Origin: CAYLWN01 sp964387625
Lineage (GTDB): Bacteria; Patescibacteriota; Microgenomatia; UBA10105
Direction: 5' to 3'
NCBI GenBank assembly: GCA_964387625.1
Contig: CAYLWN010000020.1
Span: 1-16,910 of the forward strand
DNA length: 16,910 nucleotides
Shown piece by piece: positions 1-6,769 of this stretch (position 1 is the stretch's first letter; each line of letters starts with the position of its first letter). Under the pieces are notes generated by a model, which was given only the letters and a program-made list of their open reading frames with translations, had not been told where the DNA came from and did no database searches. Both the position numbers and the translations under genes were made by a program.

Positions 1-443
1 GTTTTTTAGGTAAAGGTCAGGAAACCATAAATTACCATGACTTTGACCTTATAAATTATGTTCCCAACATGCAAGTTGTTTTAATGATTCCTGATTCTGA
101 AAAAAATACCAAATTTCGACCCGGCATGGTGCTCATAAATCCATATTTACTTCCCACCCAAGAACCATTACCGTTTGGTTTTCCATATGGTGTAAACGGA
201 GCAGTCTACATTTGGAATGACGAAAACAGTTTTTACAACAAAGAAATTATGCAAAATTTTATAGTTGGTCCGACTTTTGCAGAAGGACTTACAGCAGGAA
301 ATTATAAAATTGCCGTGTTTGATCCAAGTGGAGTAGGTGGAAGATATATATTAAAAGTTGGCGCCCAAGACTCCCCAAGATCATTAACTGATTTATTTCA
401 TCTGGTTTGGGTCATTTTCCGTACCAAACTGAATATTTATTAA
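1..443 (+). CDS. C-terminal part of an unrecognised (probably surface or secreted) protein, 5' truncated
   Basis: The reading frame is open from position 3 at the left edge to the TAA at 441-443, so the ATG at 69 is internal and the true start lies outside the window. About 146 residues are visible. They look like an all-beta domain rich in Gly, Pro and aromatic residues. Near the end is a short motif, YKIAVFDPSGVGGRYILKVG, which resembles the last strands of beta-sandwich domains seen in many secreted proteins of unknown function. The last ~20 residues (SLTDLFHLVWVIFRTKLNIY) are hydrophobic and end in basic/aromatic residues, which could be a membrane-proximal tail. I cannot assign a function. 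An AT-rich stretch with a T-run (441-461) follows the stop and might act as a weak terminator; a new promoter begins at 464. Confidence 0.7.
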   Translation, partial: FLGKGQETINYHDFDLINYVPNMQVVLMIPDSEKNTKFRPGMVLINPYLLPTQEPLPFGFPYGVNGAVYIWNDENSFYNKEIMQNFIVGPTFAEGLTAGNYKIAVFDPSGVGGRYILKVGAQDSPRSLTDLFHLVWVIFRTKLNIY

Positions 444-463
444 ATATTAAATATTTTTTATCC

Positions 464-492
464 TTGACAAAGAATATATTTCTTGATAGATT
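464..492 (+). promoter_or_regulatory. Sigma70-type promoter for the SurA-like gene
   Basis: A perfect TTGACA -35 box (464-469) is followed after 17 bases by TAGATT (487-492), a 4/6 match to TATAAT. A transcript from it would start near 499, only a few bases before the ATG at 505. No Shine-Dalgarno sequence fits in that leader. Confidence 0.6.
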
Positions 493-504
493 GGTCTAAT
501 CCTT

Positions 505-1182
505 ATGCCTAAACGAAATCTAAAAACAGTTTCCGGAAGAAAAAATGTGGTGGAAAATTATTCTTCTAATTTAAATAATTCCCAATCAAAATCACCAATT
601 TTTGGCATGGTAAAAAAATATAAGTTAGTATTAATTTTATTAGCAATTATTGGTTTGGGTTATTTATCATGGCAAAAAGGTAAAGGCGTATTTTTAGCAG
701 GTTCTGTAAATGGCGGTTTGATAACCAAAGCAGAATTAAATTCCAGATTAAATTCTCAATTTGGCAAACAAATGCTGGAAGTTTTGATTGGCGAAAAACT
801 GATCATGAATGAGGCAGCTAAACAAAATGTGACAGTGACAGTTTCAGAAATTGACGCTAAAATCAAAGAATTTGAAACAACTTTAGGACCAAATACCACT
901 TTAGACCAAATGTTGGAACAACGGGGAATGACAAAAGCAGATTTGGTAAATCAAGTAAAATTACAACTCACCATTGATAAAATGTTTGGCAAAGACGTGT
1001 CTGTTTCAGCCCAAGAAATTGCAGATTATCTAAAAACCAATGCAGCTTATATCACTTCTTCAGATTCAGCTCAAAGAGATACACAGGCCCAGCAACAAGT
1101 AAAATCTACCAAAATTGAACAGAAATTTACAGAATGGTTTACCAAAGTTAGAGATGAAGCCAAAATCCTCAGATTTCTATAA
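505..1182 (+). CDS. Membrane-anchored SurA N-terminal-domain protein (foldase-like chaperone without PPIase domain)
   Basis: The 225-aa product begins with a ~38-residue basic, Asn/Ser-rich cytoplasmic segment, then a single transmembrane helix at about 40-56 (LVLILLAIIGLGYL), then an extracytoplasmic helical domain. That domain (about 66-180) has the SurA/PrsA N-domain pattern: a short strand pair with 'VNGGLITKAEL', a helix with 'LEVLIGEKLIMNEAAKQ', then 'VTVSEIDAKIKEF' and 'ISAQEIADYL'-like helices. These are the substrate-binding parts of periplasmic foldases. The parvulin prolyl-isomerase domain that normally follows is absent; the protein ends in a charged helix. I infer a membrane-tethered holdase for exported proteins. 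It has its own promoter and is separated from epmA by 49 bases. The start is chosen because the ATG sits just after the promoter and no alternative lies upstream. Confidence 0.7.
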   Translation: MPKRNLKTVSGRKNVVENYSSNLNNSQSKSPIFGMVKKYKLVLILLAIIGLGYLSWQKGKGVFLAGSVNGGLITKAELNSRLNSQFGKQMLEVLIGEKLIMNEAAKQNVTVTVSEIDAKIKEFETTLGPNTTLDQMLEQRGMTKADLVNQVKLQLTIDKMFGKDVSVSAQEIADYLKTNAAYITSSDSAQRDTQAQQQVKSTKIEQKFTEWFTKVRDEAKILRFL

Positions 1183-1214
1183 TTTTGAAATTTCCTTCTA
1201 AACATCTTGTTTCA

Positions 1215-1223
1215 TGATAAAAT
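1215..1223 (+). promoter_or_regulatory. Extended -10 promoter immediately before the epmA-like gene
   Basis: TGA-TAAAAT is an extended -10 element (TG at 1215-1216, hexamer 1218-1223, 5/6 match). No good -35 box lies at normal spacing. The ATG at 1232 is 8 bases after the hexamer, so the predicted transcript starts at or within 1-2 bases of the start codon. Confidence 0.5.
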
Positions 1224-1231
1224 AGCTAGGT

Positions 1232-2284
1232 ATGAAAACCTGGCAAAAATTAAAACAAAACCCCAAATTATGGTCGCGCTATTTATTACGTGGTCAAATT
1301 TATGCACTGATCCGTGAATTTTTTGTGAGCCGTAATTTTATAGAAATTGAAATTCCGCTTCTGGCACCGGCTCTACCAACAGAATCATATTTAGAAATAT
1401 TTGCTACTAAATTATTGGACAGAAACAGAAATTCCCAAAATGCATACTTAACTACCTCTCCTGAAATGTTTTTAAAAAAACTCTTGGTGGCCGGAGCGGG
1501 GAATTGTTTTTCCATAACTAAGAGTTTCCGTAACACTGAAACTAATTCTTTCTTGCATAATCCGGAATTTTCCATTTTGGAATGGTACAGGGTAAATGCA
1601 AATTACAAAGACGTGATGAAAGACACAGAAAAATTAATTTTATATATTTACGAGCAACTTAAGCCAAATCACACAAATAAACCGATTTTAACTTATCAAA
1701 ACCAAACTATTGATTTGTCTTTACCATGGCAGCGGTTATCAGTAACTCAAGCTTTTTCTAAATTTGCCAAAATTGATTTGTTAAGTAATTTAACTCTTAA
1801 AAAACTAAATGCAACAGCTTCTAAAAAAGGTTATCAAATTAACAATCAAAACACCTGGGAAGAAGTTTATAACCAAATTTATTTAAATGAAATCGAGCCT
1901 CATTTAGGCAAGAGTAAACCTACTATTATTTACGATTTTCCTTCTTCAATGGCTGCATTGGCTAAGAAAAAATCATCAGATCCGCAATTTGCTGAAAGAT
2001 TTGAGGTTTATATCGGAGGTTTGGAATTGGGGGACGCTTATTCAGAGCTAACAGATGCCATAGAACAAGAGGAGCGATTTAAAAAAGAACTGCAAGAGAT
2101 AAAACGCTTGAATAAAACCCGTTATCCGATAGATTCAGATTTTATTACTGCTTTAAAAACTGGTTTACCTCGTTGTTCTGGTTTAGCTATGGGGTTGGAT
2201 CGACTAATTATGTTATTTGCTAATGTACCTAAAATCCAAGATATTTTATTTTTTCCCAGTGATGAATTGTGGAAAAAACCTTAA
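1232..2284 (+). CDS. epmA: EpmA-like (PoxA/GenX) class II lysyl-transferase paralogue of LysRS
   Basis: This is a class II aminoacyl-tRNA-synthetase catalytic core of 350 aa with no N-terminal anticodon-binding OB fold, the hallmark of EpmA rather than LysRS (about 500 aa). Motif 1 is around 30-47 (FFVSRNFIEIEIP), motif 2 around 93-119 with FRNTETNSFLHNPEFSILEW, and motif 3 at 317-328 (GLAMGLDRLIML). The 'FEVYIGGLELGDAYSELTDA' region closely parallels E. coli EpmA. Known EpmA activates lysine or beta-lysine and attaches it to a conserved lysine of EF-P instead of to tRNA. The EF-P gene follows 126 bases downstream in the same direction, which strongly supports the role. E. coli also uses the aminomutase EpmB, which is not in this window, so the donor here could be alpha-lysine. 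It is about 25 residues longer than E. coli EpmA, with the excess near the N-terminus and the middle. Confidence 0.88.
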   Translation: MKTWQKLKQNPKLWSRYLLRGQIYALIREFFVSRNFIEIEIPLLAPALPTESYLEIFATKLLDRNRNSQNAYLTTSPEMFLKKLLVAGAGNCFSITKSFRNTETNSFLHNPEFSILEWYRVNANYKDVMKDTEKLILYIYEQLKPNHTNKPILTYQNQTIDLSLPWQRLSVTQAFSKFAKIDLLSNLTLKKLNATASKKGYQINNQNTWEEVYNQIYLNEIEPHLGKSKPTIIYDFPSSMAALAKKKSSDPQFAERFEVYIGGLELGDAYSELTDAIEQEERFKKELQEIKRLNKTRYPIDSDFITALKTGLPRCSGLAMGLDRLIMLFANVPKIQDILFFPSDELWKKP

Positions 2285-2287
2285 CTA

Positions 2288-2316
2288 TTTTCAATCTAGC
2301 CTTAGTTTAGTATAAT
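2288..2316 (+). promoter_or_regulatory. Probable promoter of efp
   Basis: A perfect TATAAT (2311-2316) lies in the gap after the epmA-like gene, 17 bases after a weak -35 (TTTTCA, 2288-2293). Predicted start of transcription is near 2323, giving an ~88-base leader made almost entirely of an inverted-repeat element. Co-transcription from epmA is also possible. Confidence 0.5.
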
Positions 2317-2325
2317 ACTTTAACT

Positions 2326-2399
2326 GTTATCCTGGAGCGTAGCGATAGGATCTTTTAATAACGAAATAGATTCTATCGGCTTTCAGCCTCCAGAATGAC
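2326..2399. repeat. Palindromic dispersed repeat (GTCAT...ATCT type) in the efp leader
   Basis: Two inverted arms are visible. The left arm (2326-2353) reads GTTATCCTGGAGCG...GATAGGATCT. The right arm (2368-2399), reverse-complemented, reads GTCATTCTGGAGGC...GATAGAATCT. They flank a short AT-rich centre. The same two arm types occur again in inverted pairing inside tsaD (7939-8024), so this is a dispersed element and not a local hairpin only. It would fold into a strong hairpin in the efp mRNA leader. Confidence 0.8.
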
Positions 2400-2410
2400 A
2401 GTAAAAACCT

Positions 2411-2980
2411 ATGTCAAAAATCAATACCGCGCAGTTTCATAAAGGCATGTTTATTGAGTTTAAAGGTGAACCATACCAGATTATGGAATTTCAGCATGTC
2501 AATCCGGGTAAAGGCAGTGCTTTTGTGCGTACTAAACTTAAAGGGTTTAAAACAGGCAAATCCCTGGAATTTACCTTTAAATCAGGGGATTCTATGGAAG
2601 AAGTGCCGATAAACACCCAGGAAATGCAATATTTATATAAAGAGGGAGAAAAATATGTGTTTATGGACAACTTTTCTTACGAACAATTTTCAGTATCAAA
2701 AGACATGCTGGGTGATTACGCCAAATTCTTAAAAGAAAATGATACTTATCAAATTTTAGTACATGACGGTGAAGCAGTGGGAGTGAGGTTTCCCAAAAAA
2801 GTCAGGTTGAAAGTGGTGGAAGCTGATGAGGCAGTAAAAGGGAATACTGTTTCAGGAGCGCAAAAACAGGCAAAACTGGAAACCGGCGCCACAATTTTAG
2901 TGCCTCTTTTTATCAAAGTCGGCGATACTGTAGGCGTAGATCCGGAATTAGGTGAATATGTAGATCGGGCAAACGGATAA
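2411..2980 (+). CDS. efp: Translation elongation factor P
   Basis: EF-P binds ribosomes stalled at proline stretches, between the P and E sites, and promotes peptide bond formation. The 189-aa product has the normal length and three beta-barrel domains: the KOW-like N-domain (1-65), the first OB domain (about 66-127) and the C-terminal OB domain (about 128-189), which ends in a motif close to the usual GDxxxVDPxxGEYxxR. The tip of the first domain is VNPGKGSAF, placing a lysine exactly at residue 34, the position modified by EpmA in other bacteria; the upstream epmA-like gene fits. There is no Shine-Dalgarno sequence before the ATG, only GACAGTAAAAACCT, and the leader is a palindromic repeat. 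A degenerate repeat also follows its stop codon by 12 bases. Confidence 0.97.
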   Translation: MSKINTAQFHKGMFIEFKGEPYQIMEFQHVNPGKGSAFVRTKLKGFKTGKSLEFTFKSGDSMEEVPINTQEMQYLYKEGEKYVFMDNFSYEQFSVSKDMLGDYAKFLKENDTYQILVHDGEAVGVRFPKKVRLKVVEADEAVKGNTVSGAQKQAKLETGATILVPLFIKVGDTVGVDPELGEYVDRANG

Positions 2981-2992
2981 TATATAAACATA

Positions 2993-3027
2993 AGATTACT
3001 CCAGTCGCAAAGCGACTTCGTAATGAC
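2993..3027. repeat. Dispersed palindromic repeat, GTCATT...AATCT family
   Basis: Read on the minus strand, this short element starts GTCATTACGAAGTCGC and ends GGAGTAATCT, with an internal GTCGC...GCGAC hairpin. It belongs to the same family as the insert in valS (4951-4979) and a fragment in tsaD (8205-8243). It fills the gap between efp and the nuclease gene. Confidence 0.7.
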
Positions 3028-3033
3028 AAGTAA

Positions 3034-3042
3034 TGTTAGAAT
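3034..3042 (+). promoter_or_regulatory. Extended -10 promoter directly before the nuclease gene
   Basis: TGT-TAGAAT (TG 3034-3035, hexamer 3037-3042) ends 6 bases before the GTG at 3049. Transcription would start at about the G of the start codon, predicting a leaderless mRNA. This supports the GTG as the true start. Confidence 0.45.
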
Positions 3043-3048
3043 TATAGT

Positions 3049-3627
3049 GTGAACAAACAAAAAATACTGCTGATAATTTTATTTACCCTATTTATAATTG
3101 GAAGTATTTTAATTGTAATTTCATTTAAACCTGCGATTAAATCTGTTCAGAATTACATACCCATATCATCACCATTAATTACTACTATTCCATCAATCTC
3201 TCCTAATTTAGAATCTGCCAAAGTGGAAAGAGTTATTGATGGAGATACGATACTTTTAACTTCCGGAGAAAAAGTCCGTTATATTGGAATAAATACTCCG
3301 GAAATTGTCGATCCGGGTAAACCAGTTGAATGTTTTGGAAAAGAAGCTTTAGAAAAAAATTCACAACTGGTTTCCGAACAAAACGTGCTGTTAGAACGCG
3401 ATATTTCAGATAAAGATAAATACGGTAGAATTTTAAGATATGTTTATATTCAGGATGCACAAAATAATAAAATTATGATTAATGAAAAATTAGTGAGCGA
3501 AGGTTTTGCCAAAGCCGATGTTTATAAACCAGATATCAAATATGAAGATTTGTTTGCAAAAGCACAGCAGCAAGCAAAGTCAGTGGGATTAGGATTGTGG
3601 GGAAGCTGCTTAGAGATAAGAAAATAA
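3049..3627 (+). CDS. Membrane-anchored thermonuclease (SNase/TNase-like) domain protein
   Basis: The 192-aa product has an N-terminal hydrophobic anchor (about 5-26), a Ser/Pro/Thr linker (about 35-55) and a staphylococcal-nuclease fold (about 57-188). Key residues seen in the family are present: VIDGDT (62-67), the arginine of VRYIG (R78), TPE (83-85, catalytic Glu85) and DKYGR (Arg127), with the C-terminal LGLWG helix. The position of the calcium-ligand aspartate before TPE is Asn82 (GINTPE), a substitution that may weaken metal binding. Family members hydrolyse DNA and RNA by Ca-dependent cleavage. The anchor places this one outside the membrane, suggesting a role in digesting environmental nucleic acid; that is inference, though it suits an organism thought to scavenge nucleotides. 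The start is GTG. Confidence 0.87.
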   Translation: MNKQKILLIILFTLFIIGSILIVISFKPAIKSVQNYIPISSPLITTIPSISPNLESAKVERVIDGDTILLTSGEKVRYIGINTPEIVDPGKPVECFGKEALEKNSQLVSEQNVLLERDISDKDKYGRILRYVYIQDAQNNKIMINEKLVSEGFAKADVYKPDIKYEDLFAKAQQQAKSVGLGLWGSCLEIRK

Positions 3628-3630
3628 TAA

Positions 3631-3700
3631 GATGGGAAGACAGGAAGATGGAAGCAAAAAAAACATATCTTCGTCTTACCGTCTTTTCATCTTACATCTA
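3631..3700. repeat. Imperfect inverted repeat with ~8-base periodicity
   Basis: The left arm (3631-3655) carries AAGA-type units (GATGGGAAGACAGGAAGATGG). The right arm (about 3669-3700) carries the complementary TCTT units spaced 8, 8 and 7 bases apart. The arms flank an A-run. It lies between the nuclease stop and the promoter of the receiver gene and may also serve as a transcript end, although no T-run follows. Confidence 0.5.
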
Positions 3701-3710
3701 GTACAAAAAT

Positions 3711-3739
3711 TTGCGTTATTTTAAAAAATAGTTAATAAT
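3711..3739 (+). promoter_or_regulatory. Possible promoter of the receiver gene
   Basis: TTGCGT (3711-3716) and AATAAT (3734-3739) are 17 bases apart. The -10 box overlaps the first ATG (3738), so a transcript would begin near 3746 and the next in-frame ATG (3750) would be the usable start. Confidence 0.35.
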
Positions 3740-4145
3740 GGGATTTACTATGGATCAAAATATAAACAGAACTTCTAAACCAGTTATTTTATTAATCGAC
3801 GACAACGAAACTTACAGAAAAATTAATAAAAACGTCATGTTAATCGAAGGCTTTGAAGTATTGGAAGCCACTAATGGCAGGGAAGCTTTGACTTTGATGC
3901 AAACCAATCCTCCGGATTTGATTTTATGTGATGTATATATGCCTAACATGGATGGGTTGTCATTTTTGACAGAATTAAAAAAAGATCCGTCACTGGGAAA
4001 AATTCCGGTAGTCATGGTCACTAATGTTCAGGAAGAATTGGATAAAGCAGTCAAGGTAGGAGCAGAAGAAGCAGTATTAAAATCTTCAGTTACTCCCAAG
4101 CAGATTGTAGAAGTCTGCAGAAAACATTTGGGTAATACACAATAA
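3738..4145 (+). CDS. Stand-alone response-regulator receiver (CheY-like) protein
   Basis: The product is a single receiver domain without an output domain. The acidic pair Asp21-Asp22 (LIDDN), the phospho-acceptor Asp65 (LILCDVYMP), Thr95 (VVMVTN) and Lys115 (VLKSS) are all in place, so it should be phosphorylatable and Mg-dependent. No histidine kinase is present nearby, so the partner is unknown. It could act by protein-protein contact, like CheY or Spo0F. The longest frame is given; an ATG at 3750 (131 aa) may be the real start because a possible -10 box overlaps the first ATG. The stop codon (4143-4145) lies inside a 7-base repeat array shared with the convergent valS gene. Confidence 0.92.
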   Translation: MGFTMDQNINRTSKPVILLIDDNETYRKINKNVMLIEGFEVLEATNGREALTLMQTNPPDLILCDVYMPNMDGLSFLTELKKDPSLGKIPVVMVTNVQEELDKAVKVGAEEAVLKSSVTPKQIVEVCRKHLGNTQ

Positions 4146-4216
4146 GCAATAAGACGTAAGTAGAATATAATTAACGCTTCCCACTTATCACTTCTCGCTT
4201 ATTTCTTATCACTCGT
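4142..4216. repeat. Inverted pair of 7-base tandem arrays (CRCTTAT units)
   Basis: The right array, 4175-4216, divides into six consecutive 7-base units close to CRCTTAT. The left array, about 4142-4163, holds the same units in reverse complement (ATAAGCA, ATAAGAC, GTAAGTA). Together they could form a hairpin between two convergent genes. The stop codon of the receiver gene is in the left array. The stop codon of valS (4199-4201) and its last residues are in the right array. The same unit recurs inside tsaD (8690-8724). Confidence 0.75.
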
Positions 4217-6544
4217 TTTTGGCCAAGAGGAGATGATTAGCGGATCGGATTTGAGGCAGGGAAGTAGCTGCCAAATTTCTTCAGTAATAAACGGCATAAA
4301 AGGATGTAAAAGCTTGAGCGTTTTTAACAATGCGTGGCGAAATATAGCTAAAGCAGTTAAATCTCCATTTTTAAACCTTTCTTTATTTTCCTCAAGATAT
4401 TTATCAGCTAAGGAATGCCAGGTAAAAGCATAAATATCTTGGGCGCTATCTGAAAATCTAAAATGATTAAGATTATGAGTAGTATTTTTTATCAAATTGT
4501 TTAATTCTTGAATCAATTGTTTATCTTGGGGAAGTTGTAACATTTTTTCTTCAAAATAAGGAATTGCCTCTGGTTTTAAATTTTGACTTTCTATATTCAT
4601 CAGGAAAAATCTGGAAATGTTCCAAATTTTGTTACAAAAATTTCTCATACCTCTGACTTTATCATCGGAAATCACAATATCACTCCCTGGTGCTGCACCG
4701 AAAATTAAGGCCATTCTAAGAGAATCTGCGCCGTATTTATCCACCAATTCAATAGGATTGAGTACATTTCCTTTACTTTTACTCATTTTTTGCCCTTTAA
4801 AATCAACTACACGGCTATGCAAATGAATAGTTTTAAAAGGAACTTGACCGGTTTTATAAATTCCCAACATCATCATTCTGGCAACCCAGAAAAATAAAAT
4901 ATCCCACAAAGTGTCTAAAACCGATGTGGGATAAAAATATTCAAAATCAGAGATTGCTTCGCTGTCGCTCGCAATGACATTGTCTTGTTGTAATTTTGCA
5001 CTTTGATTTTTATCATTAGTAATTAGTAATTGGTAATTGGTCATTCTATTTTGTGACAGCAAAGTAGTGTATGGCCATTGTGCTGATAAAAACCAAGTGT
5101 CAAAGGTGTCTGTTTCCTGTAAAACATGGTTACTGCTACATTTTTGACAATTTTTTTCCTCAAGTGAATATTTAGTGTCAATTGGCACTAATAATGATTG
5201 CAATCCTGAGGAAATTTCTGCAAATGTATATTTGGTTTTTAAATTTGTATAACTATCAGTAATTTTTTCTTTATTTTTATTTATAAAAGAAATCTGGATG
5301 TTTGGGAGACACTCAAGACAATACCAAATAGGCAGTCGGGGACCCCAAACAATTTGCCGGGATATGTTCCAATCCCGGATATTTTCCAGCCAATCAAAAT
5401 ATAATTTTTCAAACCGGGGAAGTGGCTCAATTTTAGTTTTGCCTGATTTTATAGCCTCAATGGCTTTTGCTGCTAAAGGTTTAGTTTTTAAATACCATTG
5501 GGGTAATAGTTGTGGTTCTATTAAAGATTTACACCTGTAACACACGCTGACTGTATGGGCGAGAGGTTGAGTTTTTATCAATTTGGCGGATTTTTGTAAA
5601 TCCTCGGCAACCATTTTTCTGGCTGGTAATACTTTTAAACCAAGGTATTTACTAGGCACATTAATCAAACGACCCATTTTATTAACACAGGAAATAATAG
5701 GTAATTTGTGGCGGTTACCAATTTCAAAATCCACATCATCATGAGCTGGAGTGATCTTTAATGCACCTGTACCAAAATCTATTTTTATCGCTTCATCAGA
5801 AATTATGGGAATTTCTTTATTAATAAGGGGAATAATGGCTGATTGACCAATAATTTTTTGATATCTTTTATCTTGAGGATTTACACCAACAGCGCAATCT
5901 GCAAAAATGGTTTCCGGACGGGTAGTGGCAATTTGAATTGGACCATAGTTTAAATAATACAGCTGGTCAGTTCGCTCTTCGTGGTTGACTTCCAAATCTG
6001 AAAATGCTGTACCGCATTTAGTGCAATAATTAGCCAATCTTTCTGCTCTATAAATTAAATTATCTTGATGCAATTGCCTAAAAGTCTCTAATACAATTTC
6101 CACAATTTTTGGATCAAGTGAATATTTATATCTGGTCCAATCAAGGGAAAAGCCCAGGCGTCTCATTTGATCTTGATTAACGTTTTTGTTGGTTTCCACA
6201 AATTCAGCTATCATTTGATAAAGCGTATTTCTGTCAAAATCAAATCTGCTCTTTCCTTCCTTAGCTAGTTTTTTCTCAAATACATATTGGGTTTCAATTC
6301 CGGCATGATCTCCACCAGGCAGCCAAAGAGTTGGTTCTCCCAACATTCTGTGAAATCTGACCATAATATCCTGAACCGTAAAAAGCGCATGTCCCATGTG
6401 CATGGGATCATTGGCATTGGGAAGAGGAAGGAGGATAGTAAAAGGTTTTTTGGCAGGGTCCATTTGCGGGGTAAAGTATTTACCTTTTTCCCACATTTGG
6501 TAAATTTTTGCTTCAACTTGGGATGCATTGTAAGTTTTATCCAT
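4199..6544 (-). CDS. valS: Valyl-tRNA synthetase
   Basis: A class I synthetase that charges tRNA-Val and edits mischarged threonine. The HIGH motif is HMGH (49-52, after LPLPNANDP) and KMSKS is at 586-590 (QKMSKSKGN). The editing (CP1) domain includes TTRPET and TPAHDDVDFEIG. ValS is favoured over IleRS by DTWFLSAQWPYTTL and by ISRQIVWGPRLPIWYC. Cysteine pairs CLEC/CQKC and CTKC look like zinc knuckles. The C-terminal anticodon-binding helices are present, but the coiled-coil arm of longer bacterial ValS is missing, giving 781 aa against the usual ~880-950. Residues about 500-532 are an extra loop encoded by two dispersed repeats (positions 4951-5045), placed between the WPYTTL motif and the YPTSVLDTLWDILFFW motif. 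The stop codon comes from a third repeat. Confidence 0.96.
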   Translation of the reverse strand: MDKTYNASQVEAKIYQMWEKGKYFTPQMDPAKKPFTILLPLPNANDPMHMGHALFTVQDIMVRFHRMLGEPTLWLPGGDHAGIETQYVFEKKLAKEGKSRFDFDRNTLYQMIAEFVETNKNVNQDQMRRLGFSLDWTRYKYSLDPKIVEIVLETFRQLHQDNLIYRAERLANYCTKCGTAFSDLEVNHEERTDQLYYLNYGPIQIATTRPETIFADCAVGVNPQDKRYQKIIGQSAIIPLINKEIPIISDEAIKIDFGTGALKITPAHDDVDFEIGNRHKLPIISCVNKMGRLINVPSKYLGLKVLPARKMVAEDLQKSAKLIKTQPLAHTVSVCYRCKSLIEPQLLPQWYLKTKPLAAKAIEAIKSGKTKIEPLPRFEKLYFDWLENIRDWNISRQIVWGPRLPIWYCLECLPNIQISFINKNKEKITDSYTNLKTKYTFAEISSGLQSLLVPIDTKYSLEEKNCQKCSSNHVLQETDTFDTWFLSAQWPYTTLLSQNRMTNYQLLITNDKNQSAKLQQDNVIASDSEAISDFEYFYPTSVLDTLWDILFFWVARMMMLGIYKTGQVPFKTIHLHSRVVDFKGQKMSKSKGNVLNPIELVDKYGADSLRMALIFGAAPGSDIVISDDKVRGMRNFCNKIWNISRFFLMNIESQNLKPEAIPYFEEKMLQLPQDKQLIQELNNLIKNTTHNLNHFRFSDSAQDIYAFTWHSLADKYLEENKERFKNGDLTALAIFRHALLKTLKLLHPFMPFITEEIWQLLPCLKSDPLIISSWPKTSDKK
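4951..5045. repeat. Composite repeat insert inside valS (palindromic element plus 7-base array)
   Basis: At 4951-4979 is AGATTGCTTCGCTGTCGCTC...AATGACA, the complement of the GTCATT...AGCAATCT palindromic family. At 5014-5045 is a 7-base array of AATTRGT units (CATTAGT, AATTAGT, AATTGGT, AATTGGT). Translated on the minus strand they give MTNYQLLITN and NVIASDSEAIS, neither of which belongs to the ValS family. The composite keeps the frame open and lies in what should be a surface loop near the active-site domain. Confidence 0.85.
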
Positions 6545-6550
6545 AAGAGT

Positions 6551-6579
6551 ATTGTAGTAAAATTAGCGCTTCAGAGCAA
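6551..6579 (-). promoter_or_regulatory. valS promoter, 6 bases from the start codon
   Basis: On the minus strand, TACAAT (6556-6551) is 17 bases after TTGCTC (6579-6574). The ATG of valS begins 6 bases after the hexamer, so transcription would start at about the start codon. No Shine-Dalgarno sequence is present. Confidence 0.5.
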
Positions 6580-6613
6580 GAAAAGAATTAAGATAAAAAA
6601 TGGTTAAAATTAC

Positions 6614-6682
6614 GTCATTTACGGGAAAAAGCATATGTTTAGAGCTTTACAATAATCCGCTAAAAACAGGGTCCGACCCTAA
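6614..6682. repeat. 69-base element with GGGTCCGACCC palindrome, copy A
   Basis: It aligns without gaps to 9946-10014 with 54 of 69 bases identical by my count. The last 22 bases (6661-6682) are identical, including AGGGTCCGACCCT, a perfect palindrome around a central base. Both copies lie ~65-70 bases upstream of a minus-strand start codon (valS here, the phosphatase there). Read on the plus strand in one frame, both encode a similar peptide ending in LKTGSDP, which hints at a gene 3' remnant. It may be related to REP elements of Y1-type transposases, but that is a guess. Confidence 0.75.
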
Positions 6683-6685
6683 ATA

Positions 6686-6694
6686 TGTTATAAT
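6686..6694 (+). promoter_or_regulatory. Extended -10 promoter ahead of a leader hairpin
   Basis: TGT-TATAAT (TG 6686-6687, perfect hexamer 6689-6694) predicts transcription from about 6701, immediately before the terminator-like hairpin at 6704-6735. No clear -35 box is seen. Confidence 0.45.
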
Positions 6695-6703
6695 AATGCT
6701 AAC

Positions 6704-6735
6704 AACCTGCAAAAAATAAATCTGCAGGTTTTTTT
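6704..6735 (+). terminator. Intrinsic terminator-like hairpin upstream of the unknown gene
   Basis: An 8-bp perfect stem (AACCTGCA at 6704-6711 with TGCAGGTT at 6723-6730) closes an A-rich loop and runs into seven T residues (6729-6735). It has textbook rho-independent form in the plus direction, yet no plus-strand gene ends before it. It may be a transcription attenuator for the 6770 gene. Confidence 0.7.
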
Positions 6736-6769
6736 ATGTAGTTCTTAGCGATCCTGAGTTTGTAAGAGA

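Noticed and set aside
6600..6719. Plus-strand 39-codon open frame covering the GGGTCCGACCC element (or its last 7 codons as a leader peptide)
   Set aside because: No ribosome-binding site and no run of a regulatory codon; the similarity to copy B is better reported as a repeat or possible gene remnant than as a live gene.
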